64,000 bases of DNA from Arachidicoccus soli. GTDB lineage: Bacteria; Bacteroidota; Bacteroidia; Chitinophagales; Chitinophagaceae. Where the stretch lies: positions 2,480,001 through 2,544,000 of the forward strand of contig NZ_CP032489.1 of the NCBI RefSeq assembly GCF_003600625.1. The letters run 5' to 3'. The translations under genes were made by a program, and so were the position numbers. Below are positions 1 through 9,189 of this stretch, one piece after another. Numbering within the stretch: position 1 is the first letter of the stretch; each line of letters begins with the position of its first letter. The notes beneath the pieces are model-generated. The model saw only the letters and a list, made by a program, of their open reading frames with translations, did no database searches and was not told the DNA's origin.

Positions 1-414
1 TGGTGGTAAAAATCTGATAGCACTTGTTGATAAATTATCCACCTACCATTGCTATTGCCTTTCAACATTTCTCCGGTACGGGTGAAGAAAGGTTGTTGGA
101 TTTGTTCAAATACAAGCACATTATCGCAACAATGTCTTTAAAACACAAATCGTAGCACATCTTTCCCAAATAAACCAACCAAAACAAGAAAAAGCTGAGC
201 GCCACCTTCCGCAACTGGCCTTTTTGTTCTTTCACCCTCCTTTAAGGATAAATAATAGTGCAGCAAACAGCACCAATATTCTAAAAGGAATCCTTATCTG
301 GAGGCTTCTAAGATGAAAGAAAAAGGTAATGGACTAATAAAAATATAGCCGACAATGAGTAATAAAGGATATAAAAAAACTGGTTATTGCTTTTGGTTTG
401 CATAAATTTAAAAT
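1..414. other. gene-free left edge, downstream of the EPS cluster
   Basis: No convincing gene is seen here. On the plus strand an open frame runs from about 20 to a stop at 151-153 and contains a GEERLLDL-like stretch, but it has no start in the window and I do not recognise it; it may be the tail of a gene or a remnant. The rest is A+T-rich. On the minus strand this is the 3' region of the exopolysaccharide cluster, and I find no strong hairpin plus U-tract terminator in it. Confidence 0.4.
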
Positions 415-1194
415 TTATCCTCCTTTATCCTTTAAATTTAAAAATTGGAAAATTTTCACGGAATATCTCAAATAAATTTTAAACAAATTGGTTTTAATAT
501 TATTTTCCTTACAGGCTCTCAATATCTCCTTGTTAAGGATTATTTTATTTCTAAAAGACTTAGTGCTTACCCCCCCTGTGCGCATTTTCATTGTATCCAG
601 TTCTATGTATTTTGTTCGAGAATTATTCTTAAGTAAGAAACGTAAAAGCAATTCAAAATCAGCAGCAATTTTATAGTCCGTTTTGTAATACCCAAATTTT
701 TCAAATAAAGGCTTTCGTGCAAAGAAAGAAGGGTGTGCCGGCATAAAGCCCCATTTGAATTTAGAAGGTTTAAAGTTTTTAGAGGAATAATAACGTATAG
801 TTTTTTCTAAATTTTCCGGGTTCACAAAGCGTACATCACTATATACACAATCAATATCATTTTGCATAAAGGCATCCGCAATTTTAGAAAGAGTATCGGA
901 ATTGTGATAAAAATCATCAGAATTGATAATACCTACGACATCGCCAGTAGCCATTTTAATACCTTTATTCATGGCGTCGTACAAGCCTTTGTCGGGTTCA
1001 GAAATCCATTTGATAGGATATATCTCTGTATAGTTTTTAATAATATCCACCGTATTGTCTTTAGAAGCACCATCTACAATTATATACTCTATATTCTTGT
1101 AATCTTGATTCCTAACCGATTCGATGGTATCTTTTAAGGTAGCAGCAGAATTGTAGGTAACTGTAACAATCGAAATTTTGGGTAATGTATTCAT
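415..1194 (-). CDS. Family 2 glycosyltransferase
   Basis: A 259-residue cytoplasmic or peripheral GT-A glycosyltransferase that should add one sugar from a nucleotide-sugar donor to the lipid-linked repeat unit. The N-terminus has the GT2 signature: ISIVTVTYNS at residues 7-16, the nucleotide-binding VDGASKD at 40-46, and an N-S-D-D motif at 91-94 that serves as the DxD metal/donor site. The length is normal for WcaA/WcaE-type colanic-acid enzymes. It is the last gene of the minus-strand cluster, 35 bp after manC, and probably shares its transcript. Donor and acceptor cannot be read from sequence; the GDP-mannose/GDP-fucose genes just upstream make those donors candidates. Confidence 0.88.
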   Translation of the reverse strand: MNTLPKISIVTVTYNSAATLKDTIESVRNQDYKNIEYIIVDGASKDNTVDIIKNYTEIYPIKWISEPDKGLYDAMNKGIKMATGDVVGIINSDDFYHNSDTLSKIADAFMQNDIDCVYSDVRFVNPENLEKTIRYYSSKNFKPSKFKWGFMPAHPSFFARKPLFEKFGYYKTDYKIAADFELLLRFLLKNNSRTKYIELDTMKMRTGGVSTKSFRNKIILNKEILRACKENNIKTNLFKIYLRYSVKIFQFLNLKDKGG

Positions 1195-1229
1195 TGGTTT
1201 TTAAGTTCTAAATTTCTGCGGCAAATATC

Positions 1230-2312
1230 TTACAAAAATTTCAGTAACCCTTTATTTTTTAGCTGAATAGTTGTTTCTTTTATTTCTTGTTCTTTGTTTT
1301 TGGGGTAGATTAATAATACGTTATCGTCATCCACCACAATAAAATCTTTCAAACCATTTACGACGACCAATTTGCTATCCGACGCATTAATTAAACAACC
1401 TTCGGAGTTGGTCATATAAATATTCTTCAAGATGGCTGCGTTATTATTTTCATCTTTCTCATTATATACATCGTGCAAAGAATTCCAAGTACCCAAGTCG
1501 CTCCAGCCAATATCGGCGGGAATGGTATAGACGTTTTTTGCCTTTTCCATAATTGCGAAATCAATTGAGATATTGGGCGCTAAGGGATATTTCTCCTGAA
1601 TAAAGGCAGCCTCTTTTTCTGTATTATATGCTGATTGTCCCTCGACAAATAAATGATATATCTCGGGGGTCAATTCTTTGAAAGCCGCCATAATTGTGGA
1701 AGCCTTCCAAATAAACATACCCGCATTCCATAGATATTGACCGGTTTCTAAATATACCATCGCTTTTTCTTTAGAAGGTTTTTCTTTAAAGGAAAGCACT
1801 TTATAAATATCTGTTGAAATCGCGTCCTCTTCAAATTGAATATACCCATAGCCTGTATCGGGGCGAGTAGGCTGAATACCCAAGGTAATTAATGCATCCT
1901 TATTTTTTGCAAAATCGATTGCCTGCTGAATTTTTTCAGCGTAAGCCGTTTCTTTTATAATTAAATGATCGGATGGCACGATAACCATGATTGCATCGGG
2001 GTTTTGCTGATACAATTTAAATGCCGCATAGGCAATACATGGAGCAGTATTATTGCGCGCAGGTTCACCTATAATATTTTGCATAGGCAAATAAGGTAAC
2101 TGTTGAGCGACCAAGCCATTATAATCTTTATTGGTAACAATGTGAATCTTGTCTTTATCAATAAAAGAGCAAAACCTTTCGGCAGTCATTTGTAACAATG
2201 ACTTGCCTGTTCCCAAAATATCAATAAACTGTTTGGGGAAACTATTTCTACTTTTGGGCCAAAAACGGCTGCCCACGCCACCTGCCATTATATATATATT
2301 TATATTTTCCAC
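1230..2312 (-). CDS. manC: Mannose-1-phosphate guanylyltransferase
   Basis: Makes GDP-mannose from mannose-1-phosphate and GTP, the entry point to GDP-L-fucose. The nucleotidyltransferase signature AGGVGSRFWPKSR is at residues 10-22 with PKQF at 26-29, and FKEKPS near residue 175 fits the sugar-binding region. At 360 residues it is the short, single-domain form without the C-terminal cupin phosphomannose-isomerase domain found in long ManC/AlgA enzymes, so isomerisation must be done by another gene not seen here. It follows fcl with a 216-bp gap, the largest between neighbouring genes in this cluster, so it may also have its own promoter. Function is confident from motifs. Confidence 0.95.
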   Translation of the reverse strand: MENINIYIMAGGVGSRFWPKSRNSFPKQFIDILGTGKSLLQMTAERFCSFIDKDKIHIVTNKDYNGLVAQQLPYLPMQNIIGEPARNNTAPCIAYAAFKLYQQNPDAIMVIVPSDHLIIKETAYAEKIQQAIDFAKNKDALITLGIQPTRPDTGYGYIQFEEDAISTDIYKVLSFKEKPSKEKAMVYLETGQYLWNAGMFIWKASTIMAAFKELTPEIYHLFVEGQSAYNTEKEAAFIQEKYPLAPNISIDFAIMEKAKNVYTIPADIGWSDLGTWNSLHDVYNEKDENNNAAILKNIYMTNSEGCLINASDSKLVVVNGLKDFIVVDDDNVLLIYPKNKEQEIKETTIQLKNKGLLKFL

Positions 2313-2459
2313 CTATTTCATTTTATCTTTTATCTGTTGTCTGTTATAAGATTATAAAGTTACTTTGTAACTTTATACGTTTATTATCCTTTAATGACAT
2401 TGGCCAATAAATCTCCCCTTTTCCTCAGGATGAAAAAAGTTTTTTTCTATATTCCTGTC

Positions 2460-2475
2460 TTCGTTGGAATGATGA
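2460..2475 (+). repeat. degenerate copy of the TTCGTCGGAATGACGG repeat
   Basis: Matches 13 of 16 positions of the short motif found twice at 17598-17636. It sits in the manC-fcl gap (2313-2528), which holds nothing else I can name. It is probably a remnant of a dispersed intergenic repeat. Confidence 0.4.
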
Positions 2476-2528
2476 GCGCATTTGTGGGATGATTTGATTT
2501 ATTGAGCTAATTTAGCAAATCTAATTCT

Positions 2529-3458
2529 TTAAAAACCCTTTTGCATAACATCTTGGTAAACTGCTTGAATGCCTTCTTTTAACCCAATTTTGGCTTGCCA
2601 ACCCAGGTTGTTTAATTTAGTAACATCCATTAATTTACGCGGTGTGCCATCCGGTTTGGAAGCATCAAAAACCAATTCCCCCTTATATTCCACTATTTCC
2701 TTTATTAATAAGGCTAGTTCTTTAATTGTTATGTCTTTACCCACACCAATGTTTACCAAACCCTCTTCATTGTAATTTCCCATCAAATAAATACAGGCTT
2801 CTGCCATATCATCTGCGTGCAGGAATTCTCTTTTAGGTGTGCCCGAGCCCCAAACAACTACTTCTGCTTCATCCTTCATTTTTGCCTCGTGCATTTTTCT
2901 GATTAGAGCCGGTAACACGTGTGAATTATTTAAATCATAGTTATCATTCAGCCCATACAAATTAGTCGGCATTACCGATATGTAGTTGCAACCATACTGT
3001 GCCCGATAGGCATCACAGAGCTTGATACCCGCGATCTTGGCAATTGCATAGGGTTCATTGGTTGCCTCTAGTTCACCAGTTAATAAATATTCCTCCTTCA
3101 TGGGTTGCGGCGCTAATTTCGGATAGATACAGGAGGAGCCCAAGAACATCAATTTAGTCACACCTGCTATATAAGCGGCATGGACGATATTGTTTTGAAT
3201 CATCAAATTGTCGTACAAGAATTCTGCACGATAGGTATTGTTAGCCACGATACCTCCCACTTTAGCCGCAGCCAAAAAAACATATTCCGGTTTTTCTTGT
3301 TCAAAAAAAGCTTTTACCGGTTCCTGTTGCCGCAAATCTAGTTCTCTTGAGGTACGTGTAATGATATTTTGAAAGCCAGCGGTCTCCAAATGTTTTTTGA
3401 TAGCAGAGCCCACCATGCCCCGATGACCTGCAATATATATTTTGCTATTTTTTTCCAT
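2529..3458 (-). CDS. fcl: GDP-L-fucose synthase
   Basis: Converts GDP-4-keto-6-deoxy-D-mannose to GDP-L-fucose by 3,5-epimerisation and NADPH reduction, directly after Gmd. It is a 309-residue extended short-chain dehydrogenase/reductase. The Rossmann motif is GHRGMVGSA (11-19); catalytic S108/S109-C110 and the Y137-x3-K141 pair are present. Its ATG shares one base with the gmd stop codon (TAATG at 3456-3460), so the two are translationally coupled. The length and all active-site residues are normal (alternative name wcaG). Together with gmd and manC it shows that fucose, or a fucose derivative, is in the polymer. Confidence 0.96.
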   Translation of the reverse strand: MEKNSKIYIAGHRGMVGSAIKKHLETAGFQNIITRTSRELDLRQQEPVKAFFEQEKPEYVFLAAAKVGGIVANNTYRAEFLYDNLMIQNNIVHAAYIAGVTKLMFLGSSCIYPKLAPQPMKEEYLLTGELEATNEPYAIAKIAGIKLCDAYRAQYGCNYISVMPTNLYGLNDNYDLNNSHVLPALIRKMHEAKMKDEAEVVVWGSGTPKREFLHADDMAEACIYLMGNYNEEGLVNIGVGKDITIKELALLIKEIVEYKGELVFDASKPDGTPRKLMDVTKLNNLGWQAKIGLKEGIQAVYQDVMQKGF

Positions 3459-4570
3459 TATTCAAATTGATTTTTTATGGTATAACCCGCTTCGCGTAAC
3501 ATTTTTTCTTTCTTAAAGTTTTCTACGTCCGCATCCATCATATCTTTTACCAATGCAGGCAAATCGTATTTGGGTTTCCAGCCCAATTTAGTATTAGATT
3601 TAGTAGGGTCACCAATTAACAATTCTACTTCAGTTGGTCTAAAATATTGAGGATCTACCGCTACCACTTCCGTTCCTTTCGCTACTTGATATTCTGGGTT
3701 TGCACAACTTACTACATATGCTTTCTCATCCATTCCAGAACCTTTAAATTCAATCGCTATACCTACTTCTGCAAAAGACATTTTGATAAAGTCTCTTACT
3801 GTAGTCGTAACACCTGTTGCAATCACAAAATCTTCAGGTCTTTCTTGTTGTAATATTAGGTACATTGCCTCCACATAATCTTTCGCGTGGCCCCAGTCCC
3901 TTTTTGCATCCAAATTTCCGAGATATAATTTATCTTGTAAGCCCATTGCAATTTTTGCTACAGCACGTGTAATTTTGCGGGTAACGAAGGTTTCGCCACG
4001 CAAAGGGCTCTCATGGTTGAATAAAATACCATTACAAGCATATATCCCGTAAGCTTCACGATAGTTGACGGTAATCCAGTAAGCGTACAATTTGGCTACT
4101 GCATAGGGGGAACGCGGATAAAAAGGCGTTCTTTCTGACTGGGGGACTTCTTGAACCAAGCCATATAATTCTGAAGTTGATGCTTGGTATATTCTAGTTT
4201 TCTTTTCTAGTCCCAAAATACGAATTGCTTCCAATAATCTTAAAGTACCTATACCATCAGCATTGGCGGTATATTCTGGTGTATCGAAACTTACTTTAAC
4301 ATGGCTCATGGCACCCAAATTGTAAATTTCATCGGGTTGTACTTCCTGAATAATACGTATAAGATTGGTAGAATCGCTCAAATCACCGTAATGCAATTTG
4401 AAACGTATATCTTTTTCGTGAGGATCTTGATAAAGATTATCGATACGGTCCGTATTGAATAAAGAACTCCGGCGCTTGACACCATGCACCATGTATCCTT
4501 TTTTTAATAAAAAGTCTGCTAGGTAGGCACCATCTTGGCCAGTAATACCTGTAATTAAGGCGGTTTTCAT
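3458..4570 (-). CDS. gmd: GDP-mannose 4,6-dehydratase
   Basis: Converts GDP-D-mannose to GDP-4-keto-6-deoxy-D-mannose. It is a 370-residue extended SDR with the NADP-binding GITGQDG at residues 8-14 and the catalytic set T132, E134, Y156 and K160 (YAVAK). Sequence and length are typical of bacterial Gmd. It is coupled to fcl by a one-base stop/start overlap and follows the GT4 gene by 69 bp, a gap that holds a small A+T-rich hairpin. It supplies the fucose branch of the exopolysaccharide. Confidence 0.97.
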   Translation of the reverse strand: MKTALITGITGQDGAYLADFLLKKGYMVHGVKRRSSLFNTDRIDNLYQDPHEKDIRFKLHYGDLSDSTNLIRIIQEVQPDEIYNLGAMSHVKVSFDTPEYTANADGIGTLRLLEAIRILGLEKKTRIYQASTSELYGLVQEVPQSERTPFYPRSPYAVAKLYAYWITVNYREAYGIYACNGILFNHESPLRGETFVTRKITRAVAKIAMGLQDKLYLGNLDAKRDWGHAKDYVEAMYLILQQERPEDFVIATGVTTTVRDFIKMSFAEVGIAIEFKGSGMDEKAYVVSCANPEYQVAKGTEVVAVDPQYFRPTEVELLIGDPTKSNTKLGWKPKYDLPALVKDMMDADVENFKKEKMLREAGYTIKNQFE

Positions 4571-4596
4571 TATTATATGATTTATTTAAAGTTTAC

Positions 4597-4619
4597 AATT
4601 TTGAAATTGATTCAAAATT
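4597..4619. repeat. 9-bp inverted repeat between GT4 and gmd
   Basis: AATTTTGAA and TTCAAAATT pair perfectly around a 5-base loop in the 69-bp gap. There is no G/C-rich stem and no clear U-run on the minus strand, so it is a weak terminator at best; an mRNA processing or stabilising stem is also possible. Confidence 0.35.
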
Positions 4620-4639
4620 AAAGATTTAACACCCTATAG

Positions 4640-5863
4640 TTATTTATTTCCATGCACATTTAATAAGCTACTATACATATTAAAGTATTCAGCAAATCTA
4701 TCATGCTTATTAAAATATTTCAATGCTCTTTCTCTGCAGTCGTAAGTGTATTTATCCCAATGCTTTTCTTTTAAACGGAAGATTATATCATATATACCTT
4801 TGATATCTCCAGGTTCCACAATCCAACCCGTATCTTTGTCTATCGCTTCTATACTACCCCCTGTAGCATAAGTAATCACTGGCGTACCACAAGCCAATGC
4901 TTCTAAATTAGTGGTGGGGAAATTATCCTCCCAAGTAGGGTTTACAAATACAGCAGCAGCGTTATACAATTCTACCAATTCCTCGATATTCTCTGTTCGA
5001 GAAATACCTATAATACCTATCGGAAGATTCTTCATTTGGGAGTTAGACAAACCCACCAATAGAATTACTTCATCCGGTTGGAGAAGTTTACTCAAATCCA
5101 TAAAATCACATAAACCCTTTCTATTTGACCAAGTACTTGCCACCCCCAAAATAACGAATTTATTCTCAATGCCCAATTTTGACAATATATGCTTTGAAGG
5201 AACTGGCTTAAATTGTTGCAAGTCGACTCCATTATATATTTGACAAATATGATTTTTCATTAAAAATGATTGCTTTACATCCTTCTCTAACCATTTTGAA
5301 ACGGATACCAAAGTTAGGTTCGAGATTGAATTAAATAGTATCCGCTTAAGGTCAAAGTTCTTATAGGAATTATCTCTAAGACTCTTTGGATAACTATGGA
5401 TTTCAGGGCAGCTATTACAATGCGTTCTCCATTTTTGGCAATTTGAATAGGTATAATGAGTACAATGTCCTGTATAAGCCCAACAATCATGGAGAGTCCA
5501 CACAATTGGAATTGATACTGATGCTAAATAATCAAATAGGATTTTAATATTAAGATAATAGCCATGTATATTATGCAGATGAATAATATCCGGCTTTATT
5601 TTTTCAATTTGTCTAATGAATTTCCGGGTGGCTCTTTTGGATGCAAAGCCATGCTTATCGAATAAGCGGGTAAATAAAACATGGATATAATTATCTAATT
5701 TGGAACCAATCTTGATTACATTTGAATTACTGGAGTTGCCATATCGACCATAAGCAATATAACTCTTCCAGCCATTCTCCATAGCCATATTGCCAATATC
5801 TTCTGCAATCCTGCCAGTAGAACCTGTATTGACAACAGTATTTATTTGAAGCAGTGCTTTCAT
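4640..5863 (-). CDS. Family 4 glycosyltransferase (WcaC-like)
   Basis: A 407-residue GT-B fold retaining glycosyltransferase. The N-terminus (MKALLQINTVVNTGSTGRI) is like WcaC-type colanic-acid enzymes, with an N-terminal acceptor half containing an HLHNIHG stretch and a C-terminal nucleotide-sugar half. The donor-binding motif NLEALACGTPVI lies near residue 330 and includes the conserved Glu. A Cys/His-rich patch (CWAYTGHCTHY...CPE) near residues 125-155 is common in this subfamily. It lies 8 bp after the neighbouring GT4 gene, so the two are co-transcribed. Donor unknown. Confidence 0.88.
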   Translation of the reverse strand: MKALLQINTVVNTGSTGRIAEDIGNMAMENGWKSYIAYGRYGNSSNSNVIKIGSKLDNYIHVLFTRLFDKHGFASKRATRKFIRQIEKIKPDIIHLHNIHGYYLNIKILFDYLASVSIPIVWTLHDCWAYTGHCTHYTYSNCQKWRTHCNSCPEIHSYPKSLRDNSYKNFDLKRILFNSISNLTLVSVSKWLEKDVKQSFLMKNHICQIYNGVDLQQFKPVPSKHILSKLGIENKFVILGVASTWSNRKGLCDFMDLSKLLQPDEVILLVGLSNSQMKNLPIGIIGISRTENIEELVELYNAAAVFVNPTWEDNFPTTNLEALACGTPVITYATGGSIEAIDKDTGWIVEPGDIKGIYDIIFRLKEKHWDKYTYDCRERALKYFNKHDRFAEYFNMYSSLLNVHGNK

Positions 5864-5870
5864 AGGTAAG

Positions 5871-6983
5871 TTAGGTAGATAAAACGCTTTTTAAAATCTT
5901 TATTTGATTATGTGGGTTATATTTTTCATCAATAATCTTATAGCAATCATTGCGTACGTTTTCCTTTTGGTTATTGGTCTTTACTAACCAACTTTTGATA
6001 ACACGCAGCAAATCATTAATATTGTCTTCTTCAAAATAATCTCCTGTAAAACCGGGTTGAATGGCTTCAAATTCCGGGCCTTGTTCTGCAAAATTATTAT
6101 GTGTAATTACTGGTAAACCATAAACCATGCTGTGCATCACAGTTAGGCCAATATTGCCAGGCGTAACACTTAGGGTAGCATTATAAATTAATTCTGCCAA
6201 TTCTTCTTCCTTATAGGATTCACCATAAAACCAGACTGAAGTTTGTAATCCTAATTTATCAACCAAATTTTTCAATTCAAAATCATCTGTCTCTCTCCCA
6301 ATTATCACTAAATTACAAGCATGATTTTCTTCTTTAGACAAAATGCCTACAACTTCAATTAATAAGTCTAATTTTTTAATCTTTTGAATTCTACCGACAT
6401 ATAAAAGAACAGGATTGCGATTGCCAAAATGTTCAAAATAAATAGATGTCTGGGTTGATTTATTTCTAAAATTAATTTGGGAATCATAATCAAGAGAATT
6501 GTAAATGGGAATTAATTTATCAGCCTTAAACCCTTCTTTTATCATTAATTCTCGCGCATAATCTCCATATAAAAGCAGTTTTGTTGCTAGATTAAAAAAT
6601 ATTTTTTTTAATATTCTTTTACTTCTTGTTTCATTTCCATACCAACCATGGGACCACAAGTAAGTTTTTTTTCCCAATATTTTAGCCAAGATTAAGATTA
6701 GCCAGCTTGAAAGACAGAAAGGTTCACCTGTGAGTATATAATTTTTGTAGGGTTTGAATACGGCAGCCACAGCACCTTTTTGCCAATAAAAATTGTGGTA
6801 GATTCTCTTATTTTGCAGTTCTTTTGTAAAACCGAGCAATTTAGCATAATCCATCTTTTTTATGGGAGACCCCACCTTGTCACCAACAAAAAAATCACAA
6901 GGTAATTCCTTACCCATTAAGTTGAAAATAGGTATTCTATAAATTGGTGCTATATTTAAGATGCAGCAAGTTTTTATTTTCAT
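5871..6983 (-). CDS. Family 4 glycosyltransferase
   Basis: A 370-residue GT-B glycosyltransferase. Its C-terminal half carries the family signature: LLYVGRIQKIKKLD near residue 190, and a donor site near 290-305 (MHSMVYGLPVITH with a following GPEFEAI). No signal peptide or membrane segment is seen, so it is probably a peripheral inner-membrane enzyme that extends the lipid-linked repeat. It lies between the secreted GH56-like gene (15 bp upstream) and the WcaC-like GT4 (7 bp downstream). Its specificity cannot be predicted. Confidence 0.85.
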   Translation of the reverse strand: MKIKTCCILNIAPIYRIPIFNLMGKELPCDFFVGDKVGSPIKKMDYAKLLGFTKELQNKRIYHNFYWQKGAVAAVFKPYKNYILTGEPFCLSSWLILILAKILGKKTYLWSHGWYGNETRSKRILKKIFFNLATKLLLYGDYARELMIKEGFKADKLIPIYNSLDYDSQINFRNKSTQTSIYFEHFGNRNPVLLYVGRIQKIKKLDLLIEVVGILSKEENHACNLVIIGRETDDFELKNLVDKLGLQTSVWFYGESYKEEELAELIYNATLSVTPGNIGLTVMHSMVYGLPVITHNNFAEQGPEFEAIQPGFTGDYFEEDNINDLLRVIKSWLVKTNNQKENVRNDCYKIIDEKYNPHNQIKILKSVLST

Positions 6984-6998
6984 TGAGTATTATCTATT

Positions 6999-7919
6999 CT
7001 ATTTACCGTTTATGGCTTTAAGTATCTGGGTACCATATTCTACCGTTAAATAATCGTCGTAATCATTAAAATTTTTATTGTTAGAATGGGTAAATTCATT
7101 AGTAAGCGCTTTCGACTTTACGCGATAAAAATATTTATCGGCTCCCCACCATACTATGCCTGCTGCTTTTTCGTCTAAATAAGAAGTATTTAAAATAGCT
7201 TTTATATATGCAGTAAAATCATTGATAGGAATTAATTCTAAACCTATTTTTTTATTACTATTATGATACCGATTCCATACATAAGGTAAAACAGGCTTAT
7301 TAATCATGACTCCTAATTTTAGGCATTCCATCATATTATCCTGGGCATAAGAGATATTTCCAGCTTTGTCTTCAGAGCCTTGTTGGTAAAAAACATACAA
7401 AGAAGGAAATAAAATATCACATTCTTTTAGTAAAGGGAGTATATTTTGATTTAATTGTTGCCATTTGGAATCTCGTCCCCAATAAGTAGTAAAGGGAATT
7501 GAATAATAACCCCATTTTACATTCGGTCGCATTTTTTTTGCAAATTTAATTAATTGAATATACTGGTTTAAGGCATTTTTAAATGAATTCGTATTAGGTG
7601 AATTGTGTAAAGCCTGCAATGAACCACCCTCCCAATCAAGGGCAGCTATTCCTTTGGAGGCCGAGTTAGGAAACCAAATATTTAAAGATTTCGCAAAAAG
7701 ATTGAAATCTATATTACCATTTGGATTGGGAGCAAAATACCTTGAATCAACTGTAGTTACAACATTAATGTTATTTGCTTTAAAAAATGAGGCACTTTTG
7801 CTATCTAAATCAGTTAATCCATTGTATAATTTCTGATTAGTCTGTGCAACTAGTTTGCTACTAGTGAATAGCACAAAAATTAATAAAAGCAATTGTTGAA
7901 TATTTTTACTTATCTTCAT
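6999..7919 (-). CDS. Secreted GH56 (hyaluronidase)-like glycoside hydrolase
   Basis: A 306-residue exported protein; the first 25 residues form a signal peptide ending in VAQ. The rest resembles family 56 hyaluronidases by motif order: AALDWEGG at 93-99 gives the DxE pair (D95, E97; the Glu is the GH56 acid/base), then RPNVKWGYYSIP, then LFPSLYV, then KPVLPYVWNRY, and near the C-terminus AAGIVWWG. GH56 members are mainly animal and venom enzymes that cut beta-1,4 bonds next to N-acetylhexosamine by substrate-assisted catalysis. The start codon overlaps the wzy stop by 4 bp, so it belongs to the EPS operon. Inference: a periplasmic or surface enzyme that trims, releases or recycles the HexNAc-containing polymer. 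The family call rests on motifs, not a search. Confidence 0.65.
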   Translation of the reverse strand: MKISKNIQQLLLLIFVLFTSSKLVAQTNQKLYNGLTDLDSKSASFFKANNINVVTTVDSRYFAPNPNGNIDFNLFAKSLNIWFPNSASKGIAALDWEGGSLQALHNSPNTNSFKNALNQYIQLIKFAKKMRPNVKWGYYSIPFTTYWGRDSKWQQLNQNILPLLKECDILFPSLYVFYQQGSEDKAGNISYAQDNMMECLKLGVMINKPVLPYVWNRYHNSNKKIGLELIPINDFTAYIKAILNTSYLDEKAAGIVWWGADKYFYRVKSKALTNEFTHSNNKNFNDYDDYLTVEYGTQILKAINGK

Positions 7920-9136
7920 GATTTAATATTTTTAATATTCTTTGAATAAGATGCCCAAATTAATCCTATTGGAAAAAACAATAAAATTGCTCCGTAAATA
8001 GCCCCAGTTACCAAATACTGCGCCACACCTTGTAGGAAAATAAGAAAAACAAAAACATTGGAATAATCTCGTTTACAAATGAATGCTACTCTTTTAAAAG
8101 AATTAACAAAAAAGTACAAAAAAAGCAATATCCCTACGATTCCAGTAGCCATTAAAATCTCCAAAAATATTTCATGTGGATAAATGCCAGATACTTCAAT
8201 TCTACCACCCAAAATAGGGTGATTTAAGAATTCTTTTTTGGCAGCATTCCACAAAATAGATCTACCAATATCACCATTTTGCTCCGAATTCTGGACCCTT
8301 TCAAAAATATTACTACCTGTAACCATTACACCATAGGTTATTAATGGGATAGCAAGAATAAATATTAAAACTAGTTTTAACTTCCCTTTTAATTTGCTAT
8401 AAATAAAGAAAATAGGTAAGCAAAAAGCCAACGCCAAAATAGAGCCTCTTGACGAACCTAATAAAAACAATAAAATGCAAAGAAAAATAGTAATAATTAA
8501 ATAAAATTTATAAGCAAATGCTAATCCCTTTTTATATATCATTTGATAAAGACAAATAATAATGGTTAACGATCCTGAATAGGATAATGCTAATGGGCTT
8601 AACGTATCTCCTTCATTTGGGTTACTACCTAATCTTCCAATGTTACCCAAAAAAATTATTTTTCCATATTCAAATAAGCATACTATTCCTAAAATAAATC
8701 CAGAAAAAATTAAAGCATCAACTATCGTTTTCTTATTCTTATCATTTAAATCAACAGAACTATACATAAAGAATGGTAATATTGCGGCGGATAAATAGTA
8801 AAATATGTAGACATACCAATCATTTTTATAGGGTACAATTCTCATAAAAAAACCAAATGAAAAAATCACTTTAAAAATATATAACAAAGTAAATAATATG
8901 AACATGAAGGTTATTTTCTTTTTTAACTTATCGTTATAACCTTGATTTATTTTTGAATTTTTAATGATATATTTTATCATTATTATGGAAGTAATGAATT
9001 TTAAAGGAATTGAATAATATAACGTAGTATTTAAATTTGCACCAATAAACACAGCCAACCCAGCATTATACCCAATAAAGGTAAAAAAGGTAATAAAATA
9101 AAGGGATAAATTGGGATTAGATTTAAATAAATTCAT
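7916..9136 (-). CDS. O-antigen polymerase/ligase family membrane protein (Wzy-like)
   Basis: A 406-residue inner-membrane protein made almost wholly of hydrophobic segments (about 10-12), with a larger polar loop near residues 265-310 (VTGSNIFERVQ, then GGRIEVSGIYPHE) typical of the periplasmic loop of Wzy_C/WaaL proteins. SSRGSILAL near 228 and the HEIFLEILMATG region match the family pattern. With Wzx nearby and Wza/Wzc upstream it most likely polymerises repeat units on the periplasmic face. Sequence alone does not separate polymerase from ligase. The DNA is strikingly A+T-rich compared with gmd or wzc. Confidence 0.8.
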   Translation of the reverse strand: MNLFKSNPNLSLYFITFFTFIGYNAGLAVFIGANLNTTLYYSIPLKFITSIIMIKYIIKNSKINQGYNDKLKKKITFMFILFTLLYIFKVIFSFGFFMRIVPYKNDWYVYIFYYLSAAILPFFMYSSVDLNDKNKKTIVDALIFSGFILGIVCLFEYGKIIFLGNIGRLGSNPNEGDTLSPLALSYSGSLTIIICLYQMIYKKGLAFAYKFYLIITIFLCILLFLLGSSRGSILALAFCLPIFFIYSKLKGKLKLVLIFILAIPLITYGVMVTGSNIFERVQNSEQNGDIGRSILWNAAKKEFLNHPILGGRIEVSGIYPHEIFLEILMATGIVGILLFLYFFVNSFKRVAFICKRDYSNVFVFLIFLQGVAQYLVTGAIYGAILLFFPIGLIWASYSKNIKNIKS

Positions 9137-9189
9137 TCTTTATACTTGTAAGAAAGGGGTTTATAGTAAAACAAAAATATTATTTAAAA

